From: Shewanella oneidensis MR-1
GTDB lineage: Bacteria > Pseudomonadota > Gammaproteobacteria > Enterobacterales > Shewanellaceae
Direction of reading: 5' to 3'
Assembly: GCF_000146165.2 (NCBI RefSeq)
Contig: NC_004347.2
Location: 3,100,001-3,164,000, forward strand
DNA length: 64,000 bases
Under the pieces are notes generated by a model. The model was not told where the DNA came from, did no database searches, and saw only the letters and a program-made list of their open reading frames with translations. Made by a program: the position numbers and the translations under genes. Positions 1 to 8,003 of the stretch are shown here, in pieces. How positions within the stretch are numbered: the first letter of the stretch is position 1; each line of letters starts with the position of its first letter.

Positions 1-121
1 ATTGCGACCAAAAATCACCGTCTGTTAGCCTTAAGGTTTTACCCATAAAGCTGTCGAGTGACGCAAACGGCTGACTTGCTGCTTTAGCAATAACCAAAGC
101 AAGTGAGTTTTTTTGTTTCAC
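1..121 (-). CDS. Phage portal protein, N-terminal fragment (cut by window edge)
   Basis: About 40 codons are visible, starting at a GTG that overlaps the stop of the preceding small gene (GTGA). The sequence includes SLDSFMGKTLRLTDGDFW and then runs off the window. Immediately after terminase and one small membrane protein is where HK97-type phages place the portal, the dodecameric ring through which DNA is packaged. The call rests mainly on this position and on a resemblance of the N-terminus to portal proteins, so it is an inference from a short fragment. Confidence 0.6.
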   Translation of the reverse strand, partial: MKQKNSLALVIAKAASQPFASLDSFMGKTLRLTDGDFWSQ

Positions 122-279
122 GCTGTCATTCCTTTACGTAAAAATGAAGCGCCTGCAAACGATAGGATCGAACCAGATAACAGCGACCAACCAAGTCCAA
201 ACAGGATATAAACACCAGCGACAGCCATTAACGAACCTGTTAGTGCCAGGAAGATGAATAGAGCAAGTGGTGTATTCAT
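118..279 (-). CDS. Small hydrophobic phage protein (53 aa)
   Basis: The ATG overlaps the terminase stop (TAATG) and the stop overlaps the GTG of the portal gene (GTGA), so it is translationally coupled on both sides. The protein has two hydrophobic stretches, roughly residues 4-22 and 25-43, and ends in a short basic tail (LRKGMTA). It looks like a small two-pass membrane protein. Similar tiny proteins often sit between terminase and portal in lambdoid phages, but I do not recognise a named family. Confidence 0.7.
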   Translation of the reverse strand: MNTPLALFIFLALTGSLMAVAGVYILFGLGWSLLSGSILSFAGASFLRKGMTA

Positions 280-2024
280 TAGTAAATTGGGTCCTTAATT
301 GCTGCTAGCCAATCTTCGGTATCATCGACGCCATCAGACTCTAAAGCCGTTCCCACGGCCATGGCGGCGGCGACTACGCCGTCGATACGACCTGTGGATT
401 TTTTCTTGGTAAAAATTCGGTTGTCTTTGGCGTCGGCCTCAAGCACGGCGCTTGCGGCGTTCCACCTTAGGCATGGGTTGGTTTTTATTCTGATCTCTTT
501 ACTGGTGATCAGCTTTTCAAACAGTTCAATTGAGCGCGGCATCCAGAGGTTTGACTCTGATGCTTTGTAGTAACCTTGCCCGTGTTTAACTAGCGGGATA
601 AATACGTTTGCCTCGGCGAGCTCTGGCTCGAGGTAGTGGATCCGGTATTGGTCGAAGCCGATGCTTTTTATCTCAAACAGTGCTGATAGCTCGGCAATGC
701 GTTCGGCCACAAAGCTGTAGTCCACTGCGTGACCTGGTGGCGCATGAATAAAACCTTGCCTGAGCCATGCCGAGTACGGCACGTTATCGGTGCGCTCGCG
801 ATCCAGTAGCGTGTCTTTTGGTGTCCAAAGGTCTACTAACAGCGTTTTTACGCGCGGGAAGTAAAGCGCCAAGGCGGTTAAGTCGCGGGTACCGGATAAG
901 TCGAGCCCGCCGTAACATTCTTCGCCGTAGAGCTCGCTGATATCAAAATCATCTTCGCAATCCATCCATGTGTCGGCGGATAGCCAAGGTGAGGCAGAAT
1001 CTACCCACTGGCAGAAGTTTAAGCGCCTGACAATGCTCTCTTTGGCTGGCATGCCCTTGGCTTGGGTTACCTGTTCGCGCAGGTATTTATGCGTAAACGT
1101 GTGACCTAGTGATGGGTTGGCTTTTTGCCAGCAACTTTCGTCATTGATTGGATCGTCACCTTCATCGAGCGAACAGATAAAGGCGAAGAAGGAATCATCT
1201 TCTTTGGTACCCGCACAAATGGCTTTGCCGTATTCGTGGTACGAGTAACAAACGCTGGTGCGGTCGTGGCCTGAGTTGGTGATCATGAAGATCAGCGCTT
1301 GCTTGCGGCCCTTGGTACCCGCACGCATCATCTCTACGACGTTGTTATTTTTGTGTTCGTGTACTTCGTCAATCAGCGCCATGTGTGGACGTGGGCCTGA
1401 TTGGCCGTTGTCGGAGCTGATTGGTCTAAAAAATGAGTTTTTAGCGAGATAGGCAAGGTTCCAAACGCTTTGCCCGGTACCTGATTTTTTTAATCTTGAG
1501 CTTAGCTGCGGCGATTGGTTAACCATGGAAACCGCGTCGCGGAATAGCACCATGGCCTGATCTTTTTTGGTCGCCGCGGCATAAATTTCGGCGGAGGCCT
1601 CACCATCGGCCACTAAACCGTAAAGCCCGATACCTGCGGCTAACGGTGATTTACCAGAGCCTTTGCCGCTTTCGACATAGCACATGCGAAAACGGCGGGT
1701 ACCGTCGGCATCCTTCCAGCCGAACAGCGAACCGACGATAAACGCTTGCCAATCTAGAAGATTGAATGGCTTGCCTTCGTGGTCACCGCCACTTAAGCGC
1801 AATACTTTTGGGAAAAAGCTAATGGCGCGGTTGGCGGCGGCTAAATCCCAAGTAAGACCACGTTCATGGCCTGTTTCTAAATCTTTTAAGTGCCGCTTAC
1901 AGGCGTTGCGGATATCGGGGCCAGCGAGGAACTCCCCTGATGCGACTTGTTTTGCCCAACGAGTGACGCGATCTTCTATATCAGCCGAAGAACTCGTCGA
2001 TGTCGTCTTTTTTCTTGTCGCCAT
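279..2024 (-). CDS. Terminase large subunit (HK97/lambdoid type)
   Basis: This is the DNA-packaging motor: an ATPase that translocates phage DNA into the prohead and a nuclease that cuts it. The 581-residue length is normal for the Terminase_1 type. A Walker A-like loop (ESGKGSGKS) lies near residues 118-126 and Walker B (MALIDE) at 215-220. The C-terminal nuclease begins with an acidic LDLSG motif at about 374. The start overlaps the small subunit by 44 bp, and no later start keeps the N-terminus of the ATPase domain. It is the third gene of the late packaging block after HNH nuclease and small terminase, an order common in cos-type HK97-like phages. Confidence 0.93.
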   Translation of the reverse strand: MATRKKTTSTSSSADIEDRVTRWAKQVASGEFLAGPDIRNACKRHLKDLETGHERGLTWDLAAANRAISFFPKVLRLSGGDHEGKPFNLLDWQAFIVGSLFGWKDADGTRRFRMCYVESGKGSGKSPLAAGIGLYGLVADGEASAEIYAAATKKDQAMVLFRDAVSMVNQSPQLSSRLKKSGTGQSVWNLAYLAKNSFFRPISSDNGQSGPRPHMALIDEVHEHKNNNVVEMMRAGTKGRKQALIFMITNSGHDRTSVCYSYHEYGKAICAGTKEDDSFFAFICSLDEGDDPINDESCWQKANPSLGHTFTHKYLREQVTQAKGMPAKESIVRRLNFCQWVDSASPWLSADTWMDCEDDFDISELYGEECYGGLDLSGTRDLTALALYFPRVKTLLVDLWTPKDTLLDRERTDNVPYSAWLRQGFIHAPPGHAVDYSFVAERIAELSALFEIKSIGFDQYRIHYLEPELAEANVFIPLVKHGQGYYKASESNLWMPRSIELFEKLITSKEIRIKTNPCLRWNAASAVLEADAKDNRIFTKKKSTGRIDGVVAAAMAVGTALESDGVDDTEDWLAAIKDPIY

Positions 2025-2493
2025 CAGTTACCTGTACTTTGCTACGGGCCGATGGAGTTAGCCCAAATTCTACGAGATAGGCTTTAAATCGCCTGTCGGC
2101 ATCGGCCAGCATTTGCACGGCTGGGTTTGCCTTCATTAGCATTTGCTCGACTTGGGTAAATTCTTTGGTTTCTTCGTCGATGTTTTCGCCGATGATTTTG
2201 ATGCTTTGGTAAGTTCGGCCGTTTTGTTTTATTTCGTCCCTCAGATCGAGGATTTCGGAATAAACATCACATAAACGCTCAAGGGCCATGCCGTCGGCCA
2301 GTGTGAGTACGCCCATGTCTTTAAGCAGTTTTGTTAGCTTTTTCCATGCGGCTTTGGCTCTTGGGCTCAGATATGCCGGCATTCGCGGGATCCCCGCTTC
2401 TAGCTTTGGCTCTTTTTTATTGAGCGGCCTTTTGCCGGGGTTTCCTGTAACGAGCTTGAGCGCGGTCGGCGTGGTTTTTCGTCCTACTGCCAC
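1981..2493 (-). CDS. Terminase small subunit (P27 family)
   Basis: This is the DNA-recognition subunit of the packaging enzyme. At 170 residues it has the usual length, and it shows the P27-family N-terminus (GRKTTPTALKLVTGNPGKRP, residues 4-23) followed by a helical domain with the typical LSPRAKAAWKKL segment. The tail is strongly acidic and basic. It lies 11 bp after the HNH nuclease gene and overlaps the large subunit start, so the three are one packaging module. Confidence 0.92.
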   Translation of the reverse strand: MAVGRKTTPTALKLVTGNPGKRPLNKKEPKLEAGIPRMPAYLSPRAKAAWKKLTKLLKDMGVLTLADGMALERLCDVYSEILDLRDEIKQNGRTYQSIKIIGENIDEETKEFTQVEQMLMKANPAVQMLADADRRFKAYLVEFGLTPSARSKVQVTDGDKKKDDIDEFFG

Positions 2494-2504
2494 GTTTTAC
2501 CTCA

Positions 2505-2834
2505 CTACTTGTTCCAATGGTGATTTGGGTCTGTTGGCTTGCCGCTTTCATCGGCGCCAAGCTTTACCCCTCTGCTCTCCATTACTTTTTTGGTGCTATC
2601 GTGGCAATGCTTGCACAGCGGTTGCCAGTTGTTGGTATCCCAAAATAGGGATTGGTCGCCTTTGTGGGGGATCTTGTGGTCCACTACCGTTGCGGCGGTG
2701 ATAATATTTTTTTGCTGACAGAAGCAGCAGAGAGGATTGCGCTTTAAGAAGGTTTCACGGGCTTTTTGCCAGCGTCCACCGTAACCACGCTCAGCGGTTT
2801 TGCGTTTGTCATCGCGCCAGCTTGGTTGGCTCAT
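2505..2834 (-). CDS. HNH endonuclease next to terminase
   Basis: A 109-residue single-domain HNH nuclease. The zinc-binding pairs are CCFC (about 36-39) and CKHC (about 73-76), around the catalytic VVDHKIPHKGD block. HNH nucleases immediately upstream of P27-type terminases take part in cos cleavage in HK97-like phages, which is the likely role here. The gene overlaps the preceding gene by an ATGA. Confidence 0.92.
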   Translation of the reverse strand: MSQPSWRDDKRKTAERGYGGRWQKARETFLKRNPLCCFCQQKNIITAATVVDHKIPHKGDQSLFWDTNNWQPLCKHCHDSTKKVMESRGVKLGADESGKPTDPNHHWNK

Positions 2835-3199
2835 AGCTCACCGGAGCCGTCCAGATAGCCTGATGTTTTTTGTTCTTCGTCCTCTACAGCCATCATCTGA
2901 TCAACGATTTCCAGATTACTATTTACCAAGTGGCTGATGGCGTTGGTTTGGGCAGTAATGGCCGCGGTTAGCGCTTGCATTGACTCTATTAAATCGTCTT
3001 GCTTGCTTTGCTTAATAACTGGCGGAGTGGTTTTACCCTGAAATGTTGGGTATGCGGCATTTAATGCAGTTACTTCAACCCAATCAGCAGGTACCAGTGG
3101 CACTAATTTCTTTTCTCCATTGTCGATATAAGATTCGACAGCTGGCACGGAAACGATTTTGCCATTGAAGATAACGACGACTTTATTCATTTCCGTCAT
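2831..3199 (-). CDS. Hypothetical phage protein in lysis-packaging block (122 aa)
   Basis: Not recognised. The N-terminal half is beta-rich (MNKVVVIFNGKIVSVPAVES...), the middle is polar, and the C-terminus (residues about 70-120) is helical and acidic. Two starts are possible: 3199 or 3190, the latter giving MNKVVV and a shorter overlap with the holin gene. It is translationally coupled to the holin gene upstream and to the HNH gene downstream. Confidence 0.7.
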   Translation of the reverse strand: MTEMNKVVVIFNGKIVSVPAVESYIDNGEKKLVPLVPADWVEVTALNAAYPTFQGKTTPPVIKQSKQDDLIESMQALTAAITAQTNAISHLVNSNLEIVDQMMAVEDEEQKTSGYLDGSGEL

Positions 3200-3452
3200 C
3201 CATATTGATTACGTTTAGGTTGCCAGCTTTTATCGCAGCCATTCGAGCTTCGTGAAATTCATTGTCCTGCTTACGCTTTTCTTGAGTTCGACGATATTGA
3301 ACAAGGAAGAGTGCGATTGTTGATGCGATACCAAGCAACAAGGCAATATTGTTGAGTGACAAAAAGCCGCCTATTGCCGTAGAGATTGAAGCGACATAGC
3401 TTCCAGTTGTCGTTGCTTTATCCATAATCATCGCCGTGACTTTAGTATTCAT
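3183..3452 (-). CDS. Putative holin (89 aa)
   Basis: A small membrane protein with hydrophobic segments at about residues 18-33 and 35-51 (IALLLGIASTIALFLVQY) and then a charged cytoplasmic tail (RRTQEKRKQDNE). Size, topology and position beside the endolysin and spanin genes indicate a holin or pinholin, which triggers lysis by perforating or depolarising the inner membrane. The family is not certain from sequence alone. Confidence 0.72.
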   Translation of the reverse strand: MNTKVTAMIMDKATTTGSYVASISTAIGGFLSLNNIALLLGIASTIALFLVQYRRTQEKRKQDNEFHEARMAAIKAGNLNVINMDDGNE

Positions 3453-3465
3453 GTTTGGCCTCCGA

Positions 3466-3753
3466 TTACTCGGTAGACAGTTTCGATTTTTGCTCTGTAA
3501 TCCATTTTTCTAGCGATAGCCAATCGAGATCGCATAGAGAAATTACTTTCATCAACGAGTTGGTGTATTCAGAAAGATCTTGGTTTTTCTTGCTGGAATA
3601 CGGCGGAACGATGCAATGGCCTATCAGTTCCTTGGGCGGAAAAACATACTGAATCTTGGTTACGGTAACGGTTCGCACATCTGGCGGACTGCTCGAGCAC
3701 GCTGTTAACAGCATCAGGGATACCAGTAGCGCCCCAAGATAGCGTTTTTTCAT
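3466..3753 (-). CDS. Rz1-like outer-membrane spanin lipoprotein
   Basis: A 95-residue lipoprotein with a lipobox LLTAC near residues 15-19, followed by proline-containing sequence (SSSPPDVR). Its first half is encoded inside the 3' end of the Rz-like gene in another frame, the classic nested Rz/Rz1 arrangement. Spanin pairs disrupt the outer membrane at the last step of lysis. The C-terminal half, with two Cys (HCIVPPY, SLCDLDW), is longer than lambda Rz1. Confidence 0.85.
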   Translation of the reverse strand: MKKRYLGALLVSLMLLTACSSSPPDVRTVTVTKIQYVFPPKELIGHCIVPPYSSKKNQDLSEYTNSLMKVISLCDLDWLSLEKWITEQKSKLSTE

Positions 3754-4093
3754 CGCTGGACCTTTCGAATACCTGAGTTAACTCTTTGGTGGATTGCTCG
3801 AACTCGCGCTTAATCTCGTTTCGTGACCGTTCACGATCGCTCAAGGCCTTGGCCAGCAAATCAAGACTGCCGAGTAAGGTTTGCTTGTCTGTTTCGGCAG
3901 ATTCGAGTGATGAAGTCACCGAGGATAAATTTTTTTGCAGCTCTGAACGGGCAAGCTCAGATTTATCCAAATTTGCATTTAATAGCGCAATTTGTCCCTT
4001 ATTGATCACAAAAAAAGCCGTGAATACGCCTATCAAAACAATCAGCAAAACGATAAGTAACGCAATGATTTTACTTGATATTGTCGAGAGCAT
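3569..4093 (-). CDS. Rz-like inner-membrane spanin
   Basis: A 174-residue protein with an N-terminal transmembrane anchor (about residues 9-31, IALLIVLLIVLIGVFTAFFV) and a long periplasmic coiled coil (about 38-110) rich in Leu, Ser and charged residues. It overlaps the Rz1-like lipoprotein gene by 185 bp in a different frame. Together they should span the periplasm and fuse or break the outer membrane. The last ~40 residues are read across the Rz1 frame and look less constrained. Confidence 0.85.
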   Translation of the reverse strand: MLSTISSKIIALLIVLLIVLIGVFTAFFVINKGQIALLNANLDKSELARSELQKNLSSVTSSLESAETDKQTLLGSLDLLAKALSDRERSRNEIKREFEQSTKELTQVFERSSDEKTLSWGATGIPDAVNSVLEQSARCANRYRNQDSVCFSAQGTDRPLHRSAVFQQEKPRSF

Positions 4094-4247
4094 TTTTAAC
4101 GCCTAAATTTGCCAGAAAAAAAGGTCTCATTTCGCGGTTTTGCATAAAACTGTATGCGCACGGTCAGTTAGGTAAAAGCCCTGAAGTTTTGACCCGCCCC
4201 ACCAAACAAAGATAAAAAAACTCTAATTATCAGTAACTTGCACAAAA

Positions 4248-4760
4248 TTAATTGAGAGCATCGAGGCAGTCGCGGTGCCGCTGCTGCGCCCGAAGCCACA
4301 CGCCATAGCAGCGCTTGTTGCCAGGCGTTGAGCAGTCATAGCCAGCGACGGTGCGATACTCTGGCAACAGCAATGCATCACATGATTGTTGGTATTCACC
4401 TTGGATAAGATGGCCACGCATCGGAGAGGCTAACCAACGGCCAATACCGTATTGATACGTCCAATCGATGTATAAATCGTAAGATGCTTGATTAAGCTCT
4501 ACGTTAGGCAGGCTTGCTCGAAAGCGTTGCTCATCCTTATCGATATGAGCCTTTGCGGTTTTAAGTGCGTTAATTGGGGTAGTGGTTTCGCCTAGCTTTA
4601 CTGGCCGTCCATCTGCGTGATAAGTGGAACCAAATCCTAGTGTAGGGCGATCACCTTTAACAGGGATCTCGGCAACTGGCGAGAAGCCCTCAGATGAAAC
4701 CAAGGTGATCAGTGCAGCAGCTGATAAGCTCAGGCCTGTGACTAATACCTTATTGCGCAT
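4248..4760 (-). CDS. SAR endolysin, GH24 lysozyme family
   Basis: A 170-residue muramidase that cuts peptidoglycan at lysis. The first ~22 residues (MRNKVLVTGLSLSAAALITL) form a weakly hydrophobic signal-anchor-release segment rather than a cleavable signal. The catalytic region follows at once: E24 in SEGFSP, then the GDRPTLGFGST block (36-46). The C-terminal YDLYIDWTYQYGIG segment is typical of this lysozyme group. The gene starts 3 bp after the stop of the upstream 87-residue gene. A SAR endolysin fits the presence of a possible pinholin in the same cassette. Confidence 0.9.
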   Translation of the reverse strand: MRNKVLVTGLSLSAAALITLVSSEGFSPVAEIPVKGDRPTLGFGSTYHADGRPVKLGETTTPINALKTAKAHIDKDEQRFRASLPNVELNQASYDLYIDWTYQYGIGRWLASPMRGHLIQGEYQQSCDALLLPEYRTVAGYDCSTPGNKRCYGVWLRAQQRHRDCLDALN

Positions 4761-4763
4761 GAT

Positions 4764-5027
4764 TTACTTACCAATCCTTGGATAACCTAACGGACCTGTA
4801 TCTGGTGCTTTAGCAGCCATGAGCTTAAAGCTTTCTACCTGCAAAGCTTCAGCTTCAGATAATAGTTTGATGATTTGAAGATTATTTGACTTAACCTTCT
4901 CTGCTAATTCACTTTTATCATGTGCAACCCGCGCCGTCTTTTCAGCGACTTCTTCTTGCAGTTGTTTAAGCAGCAACTCGAGCTTGAATCCATTTGGATT
5001 AGTAACACTCATCAAAATCTTATTCAT
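4764..5027 (-). CDS. Hypothetical phage protein with coiled coil (87 aa)
   Basis: Not recognised. Residues ~15-70 are a predicted coiled coil (heptad-spaced Leu/Ile, many Glu and Lys), and the C-terminus is GPLGYPRIGK. A second possible start is Met7. It is the first gene after the tandem terminators, so it is the first product of the late or lysis transcript once those terminators are overridden. Confidence 0.65.
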   Translation of the reverse strand: MNKILMSVTNPNGFKLELLLKQLQEEVAEKTARVAHDKSELAEKVKSNNLQIIKLLSEAEALQVESFKLMAAKAPDTGPLGYPRIGK

Positions 5028-5044
5028 AGATGCCCCAAAACAAA

Positions 5045-5068
5045 AAGCCCCGGCGATGGCCGAGGCTT
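5045..5068 (-). terminator. Intrinsic terminator upstream of lysis cassette (proximal)
   Basis: On the minus strand the stem AAGCC-C-CGGC / GCCG-A-GGCTT with a 4-nt loop is followed by a T-rich run (TTTTTGTTTT). It lies between the delayed-early genes and the lysis genes, where lambda has the terminator that Q overrides. Confidence 0.8.
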
Positions 5069-5093
5069 GAATAAACTGAAAGGTCTAGATAGC

Positions 5094-5118
5094 AAAAAGC
5101 CACCTATCTGGTGGCTTT
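5094..5118 (-). terminator. Intrinsic terminator upstream of lysis cassette (distal)
   Basis: A perfect 9-bp stem AAAGCCACC / GGTGGCTTT with loop TATCT, followed on the minus strand by TTTTT. It is the first of two terminators in tandem read by minus-strand transcripts. Confidence 0.85.
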
Positions 5119-5121
5119 AGA

Positions 5122-5146
5122 TGCTATAACCCGCATTGTTATAGCA
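5122..5146. promoter_or_regulatory. Perfect inverted repeat before tandem terminators
   Basis: TGCTATAAC, seven bases, GTTATAGCA: a perfect 9-bp inverted repeat directly before the two terminators. It could be an operator or part of a late control site. No T-run follows it on the minus strand, so it is not a terminator in that direction. Confidence 0.5.
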
Positions 5147-5184
5147 GGATAGTAAAACATAAGGCTTGGGTAAATCATTTTGTT

Positions 5185-5475
5185 CTACTTTTTTTGTTTC
5201 CCGCTATCCCCATTTATGACATCACTCTCAAATACTGCCCATGAGTTTCTCATGCTTGATAGGAGATTCTCTCGATTACTTACTTCGCCAGATGCCTCTT
5301 TTGCATAAATAACAGCTTCTGTTAATTTACCTGCGGTATACCCATTTAAATCGCCAATAATATTTGCAACCATAGAATCTAGCTTTTGCGCATAAGGCGC
5401 TGCGCTCTTCTTGGTACTTGAGTTGGCCACATCATCAATAAGTTCCCTGAGCTTTCTTATTTTTTCATTATCCAT
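5185..5475 (-). CDS. Hypothetical phage protein (96 aa)
   Basis: Not recognised. A soluble helical protein (MDNEKIRKLRELIDDV...) with a Lys-rich tail (GDSGKQKK). It is the last gene before the tandem terminators. The neighbouring genes are small accessory phage genes of low G+C, and this one shares that composition. Confidence 0.6.
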   Translation of the reverse strand: MDNEKIRKLRELIDDVANSSTKKSAAPYAQKLDSMVANIIGDLNGYTAGKLTEAVIYAKEASGEVSNRENLLSSMRNSWAVFESDVINGDSGKQKK

Positions 5476-5503
5476 AATTTAACCTTGTTTAATTACTTAT
5501 CAC

Positions 5504-5839
5504 TTAACTGATTTTAATTCGGCCAAACTCATCCTTAATTCCGAAATAAACGATTGAACGACCTTCATCACAACAAAAGCTCCAGCCGATAAATCTGCCG
5601 CCGCTAGTACGGTTTAGTCTCGCAAGAAGCTTATTTGCTGCACGCCAGTACACCTTAAAAGGATCCTCTTTAGATGTAGGAAGCATTGTGTTAACAAGGG
5701 CGTCAATGCTTATAGCAAAAGAATCACCAACATCAACACCGAGGACGTCATTTATCAGTTTTTCAATCTGATTTTCAAAATGCACATCCACGGCAACGAT
5801 ATCTTCTGCGCCAATGGTGTAATTTCGTTCGTTATTCAT
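5504..5839 (-). CDS. Hypothetical phage protein (111 aa)
   Basis: Not recognised. A mixed alpha/beta protein with an acidic N-terminal half and a C-terminal segment GGRFIGWSFCCDEGRSIVYF that looks like two beta strands. It lies between the DUF4406 gene and the 96-residue gene, all on the minus strand with short gaps. Confidence 0.6.
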   Translation of the reverse strand: MNNERNYTIGAEDIVAVDVHFENQIEKLINDVLGVDVGDSFAISIDALVNTMLPTSKEDPFKVYWRAANKLLARLNRTSGGRFIGWSFCCDEGRSIVYFGIKDEFGRIKIS

Positions 5840-5864
5840 GATTCTTAGCTCTTAAATTTCACTA

Positions 5865-6188
5865 TCACGATACTAAACTCATACCGCGTTCAATGTCTAT
5901 TCCAGTTGGGACAAACACGATCTTAAGCCCTATCTTCTTGGCGTAATAATACTCGGCGGTGGCGCCTGCAGACCTGCGCCAACCGGGCAACATCACAATC
6001 TCATTGCAGGCACGGATCATGGCGTAACAGATATCCATGTACTGTGGTTCGGTTAGGCCGAACGGCAGTCCAGCAGAATGCAGCACTACTCTGCCAGTTT
6101 CAGCTAGCTGCTCGGCCGCTTTAAAGAACGCCAGCTTATTGGCCTCGACATTGCCGCTTATTGGGCCAGCGATGTAGGTGGCTATCAT
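5865..6188 (-). CDS. DUF4406 / nucleoside deoxyribosyltransferase-like protein
   Basis: A 107-residue protein of the DUF4406 type. It has the N-terminal YIAGPISG motif and the C-terminal NEIVMLPGWRRSAGATAEYYYAK segment with its acidic catalytic-like residue, both shared with nucleoside 2-deoxyribosyltransferases. These proteins are common in phage accessory regions, but their substrate is unknown. The ATG at 6188 overlaps the previous stop (TGATG); a TTG one codon earlier is less likely. Confidence 0.85.
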   Translation of the reverse strand: MIATYIAGPISGNVEANKLAFFKAAEQLAETGRVVLHSAGLPFGLTEPQYMDICYAMIRACNEIVMLPGWRRSAGATAEYYYAKKIGLKIVFVPTGIDIERGMSLVS

Positions 6189-6439
6189 CAATCATCACCA
6201 GGCGGGGATTGATTAGCAGTGGCGTTATCTAAAGTATGTTCACGCCAAGCATATTTACAGCACCGGCATGTTTTTAATAGATGCTCTTTTTTACAGATTA
6301 TTTGATAGTCAAATGTCCTTGACACATAGCGAATAAACTCACTCATCTTTCCTTGGTCTTTGCATGTACCTAAATTGGTGCCATCTTCTACAAACTGAAA
6401 TTCTATCGAACTGGATCCGCACTTCACGCATTTACCCAT
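6188..6439 (-). CDS. Small zinc-finger-like phage protein
   Basis: Two Cys pairs are visible, KCVKCG at the N-terminus and CRCCKYAW near the C-terminus, a plausible zinc ribbon of about 83 residues. I prefer the ATG at 6439, which has GGAG about 10 nt upstream, over 6454. Function unknown. Confidence 0.6.
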   Translation of the reverse strand: MGKCVKCGSSSIEFQFVEDGTNLGTCKDQGKMSEFIRYVSRTFDYQIICKKEHLLKTCRCCKYAWREHTLDNATANQSPPGDD

Positions 6440-6444
6440 TGCGG

Positions 6445-6696
6445 TTATCTCCATCTATCGGCGCGATTGCGCTTTCTATCTGATTTATTACGGCGACTGA
6501 TGTGGCGCATTTCAGCATGCTCTTTGAGGCAATCTGGCAAGGCTATTTCCATCGAACAAGAAACAACACCGTCAACATGCTTCACGCGATTTGGCTCTGA
6601 TATCACCACTTTATGACTTAGCTCTAACTGCATTAATGCTCTTCTAAGCTCCGCCAAATAAAGCCACAAACACATCAAAACGACTGTCTTACTCAT
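6445..6696 (-). CDS. Hypothetical small phage protein
   Basis: Starts at MSKTVVLMCLWLY because AGAGGAAG lies at good distance upstream; the frame is open for 18 more codons. The N-terminus is hydrophobic (residues 4-15) and the C-terminus is strongly basic (SRRNKSDRKRNRADRWR). Not recognised. Confidence 0.5.
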   Translation of the reverse strand: MSKTVVLMCLWLYLAELRRALMQLELSHKVVISEPNRVKHVDGVVSCSMEIALPDCLKEHAEMRHISRRNKSDRKRNRADRWR

Positions 6697-6803
6697 TAAA
6701 TATCTTCCTCTTTTGAAGATGCATAAATTGCCTTGTAAGCCATGACCCACAAGGCTTTAGGCTGTTTTGCTAATATTTTCTATCTTGAAACTGTCTTGAC
6801 TAC

Positions 6804-8003
6804 TCATTTGCAAATCCTCTCTGCAAATAGGTGATGTATCGATAGCAAATGCTTATGCCAAAGCTCGATAGCCTCTCGCTTTTGATCAGCCAAATAGGTG
6901 TGAATATAGGCTTGGTCTAGCTTGGTCATAGAGTGGTTTAGCATCTGCTCGGCTACCATATAATCGATACCCAAATCAGCCCAACATGAGCGAGCCAACT
7001 TGCGTAAATCATGGGCCGTCCATTCACCACCACTCACCTGTTTAACCAAACTATTGGCACCACGTTCATCTAGTCCGGTGTTACGGCATGGGTGCGGAAA
7101 TAGGTACCCGCCTCGATAACCTGCAGCGGCTTGCATTGACTTATGCCAGCGCAATATATCGGCCATCAGTCCAGAGATAGGGATAGTCAGTTGAGCTTGG
7201 GTTTTGGTGATATTTGCGGGGATCACCAACTTGGCATTGGGTTCATCGTAATAGCTCCACTTAAGCAAGCGGGTTTCGCCAATGCGGGTACCGTAGGCCA
7301 GCATAATAAACACCAACAACGCCGCGCTATCACTGGCCGTATCAAGGTCACTTAGCAACTTAGGCAAATCCGTTGCCTGTAACTGCGGTGGTTTAGTTGC
7401 GATCGGCGTAGCAATAAAATCCGTAAAGCTTAACGATGCCAACGGATCATCACTAATTAGCTTAAGCACAGTGGCTTGCTTAAAGGCTTTACGCAGCACG
7501 GCGTAATACTGGCGAACGCTGCCGATGGAATAACGTGCCTGCAGTGGCCAAATTAATAGTTCATCGACTTTATGATGATTTAGCTCACTCAGCATCACCT
7601 CACCCAGCACCGGCAATAAGTGCTTAACAATGGTGCATTTGATATTGCGGCGCCGTTTAATCGATAAGCTAGTATCCGCCTGTGACCTGGTTAAATACCA
7701 ATTAAGCAAGCCACCACAACTTAACCAGGTGTTCACCTTCACGCTTTGATCTTGCCGATGCTGAATGCTCAACGTGGGCAAGTCATCAATGATCGCCTTA
7801 GCACTCACCAACGGCCAGTTAGCCACCTTAGCCCAACTGGCCTTGCCATCTTTGTTGGTAACTAAATACCAACTGCCACGACTGCGCGAACTCCCAAGGC
7901 GCAACCTTAGCGGATAGCGCGGGTCCCTAATTTCGGTAATCGATTCATCGGCAACAGCCCGTTTAATGGCGGCATCACTTAAGGCAATACAGGCAATAGC
8001 CAT
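6804..8003 (-). CDS. Internal tyrosine recombinase (second integrase of the prophage)
   Basis: About 399 residues, full length for a phage integrase. The catalytic core shows the Arg in GTRIGETRLLKW, the HDLRKLARS box (His-x-x-Arg), the third His in LNHSMTKLDQ and the nucleophile Tyr in QAYIH, so all expected active-site residues are present. I start it at the ATG at 8003, which overlaps the upstream stop (TGATG) and has GAGGTG upstream; a GTG at 8012 is also open. It lies in the delayed-early right operon beside the Q-like gene, over 16 kb from the integrase at the prophage end. It could be a remnant of a second mobile unit or a recombinase with another job. Confidence 0.88.
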   Translation of the reverse strand: MAIACIALSDAAIKRAVADESITEIRDPRYPLRLRLGSSRSRGSWYLVTNKDGKASWAKVANWPLVSAKAIIDDLPTLSIQHRQDQSVKVNTWLSCGGLLNWYLTRSQADTSLSIKRRRNIKCTIVKHLLPVLGEVMLSELNHHKVDELLIWPLQARYSIGSVRQYYAVLRKAFKQATVLKLISDDPLASLSFTDFIATPIATKPPQLQATDLPKLLSDLDTASDSAALLVFIMLAYGTRIGETRLLKWSYYDEPNAKLVIPANITKTQAQLTIPISGLMADILRWHKSMQAAAGYRGGYLFPHPCRNTGLDERGANSLVKQVSGGEWTAHDLRKLARSCWADLGIDYMVAEQMLNHSMTKLDQAYIHTYLADQKREAIELWHKHLLSIHHLFAERICK

